Assembly (NCBI GenBank): GCA_017648805.1
Contig: JAGCIC010000214.1
Span: 1-5,505 of the forward strand
Source: Clostridia bacterium
Lineage (GTDB): Bacteria > Bacillota_A > Clostridia > Christensenellales > Aristaeellaceae
Direction: 5' to 3'
Length of the DNA stretch: 5,505 nt
A model generated the notes under the pieces. That model made no database searches. It had not been told where the DNA came from and saw nothing but the letters and a program-made list of their open reading frames with translations. This document shows positions 5,436 through 5,505 of the stretch, piece after piece. Positions within the stretch are counted from its first letter, which is position 1, and each line of letters begins with the position of its first letter. Both the position numbers and the translations under genes were made by a program.

Positions 5436-5505
5436 GCCCTAAATGCGTCAAATTACAAATTTTTTATATAGACAATGTGTTTGTATTGACATCTTAGGCA
5501 AAAAC

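Noticed and set aside
5173..5442. Plus-strand 89-codon open frame at the right end
   Set aside because: It covers the antisense of the structured RNA, with no ribosome site or recognisable protein features.
5486..5505. TTGACA at 5486-5491 on the plus strand as the -35 of a gene to the right
   Set aside because: The -10 would lie outside the window, so it cannot be supported.
1..5505. Mobile elements, CRISPR array, tRNA or rRNA genes
   Set aside because: No transposase or integrase motifs, no regularly spaced repeats, and no tRNA or rRNA signatures were seen on either strand.

Overview
The window looks like a chromosomal segment of a GC-rich Gram-positive bacterium, most likely a clostridial member of the Bacillota. 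The basis is gene content and style: a MalG/MsmK sugar ABC transporter, a small double zinc-ribbon protein, exported wall hydrolases with clostridial-type architecture, purine-rich Shine-Dalgarno sites, frequent ATA and AGG codons, and compact intrinsic terminators. The assignment is an inference; no rRNA or marker gene is present.

Layout. (1) 1-1776, plus strand: the 3' end of a MalG-type sugar permease, then its MsmK/UgpC-type ATPase 15 bp downstream, closed by a perfect 12-bp hairpin terminator. (2) 1777-2028: non-coding, with a 12-bp palindrome, two short direct repeats and the terminator of the next, opposing gene. (3) 2029-2994, minus strand: an exported protein with two SH3-like repeats and an NlpC/P60-like domain whose canonical catalytic Cys is replaced by Asn. 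(4) 2995-3281: a divergent promoter region with one good promoter per direction and an 8-bp inverted repeat on the plus-strand -35. (5) 3282-4780, plus strand: an SDR oxidoreductase whose catalytic Lys is replaced by Thr, then an exported Amidase_3 N-acetylmuramoyl-L-alanine amidase with all metal and catalytic residues. (6) 4824-4850: a bidirectional terminator between convergent genes. (7) 4863-5150, minus strand: a 95-residue double zinc-ribbon protein. (8) 5182-5435, minus strand: a roughly 219-nt structured RNA with its own sigma-70-type promoter, lying between promoter and zinc-ribbon gene.

How the parts relate. The transporter genes belong to a carbohydrate-uptake operon entering from the left. 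The middle section has two cell-envelope proteins (an NlpC/P60 relative and an active-looking amidase) around an SDR, which suggests but does not prove a link to peptidoglycan remodelling.

The most notable element is the structured RNA at the right. Its predicted start falls on the first base of a 9-bp closing helix, and two further 6-bp helices line up next to it on the 3' side. I cannot assign it to a family from sequence alone. It may be a cis-regulatory leader of the zinc-ribbon gene or an independent non-coding RNA.
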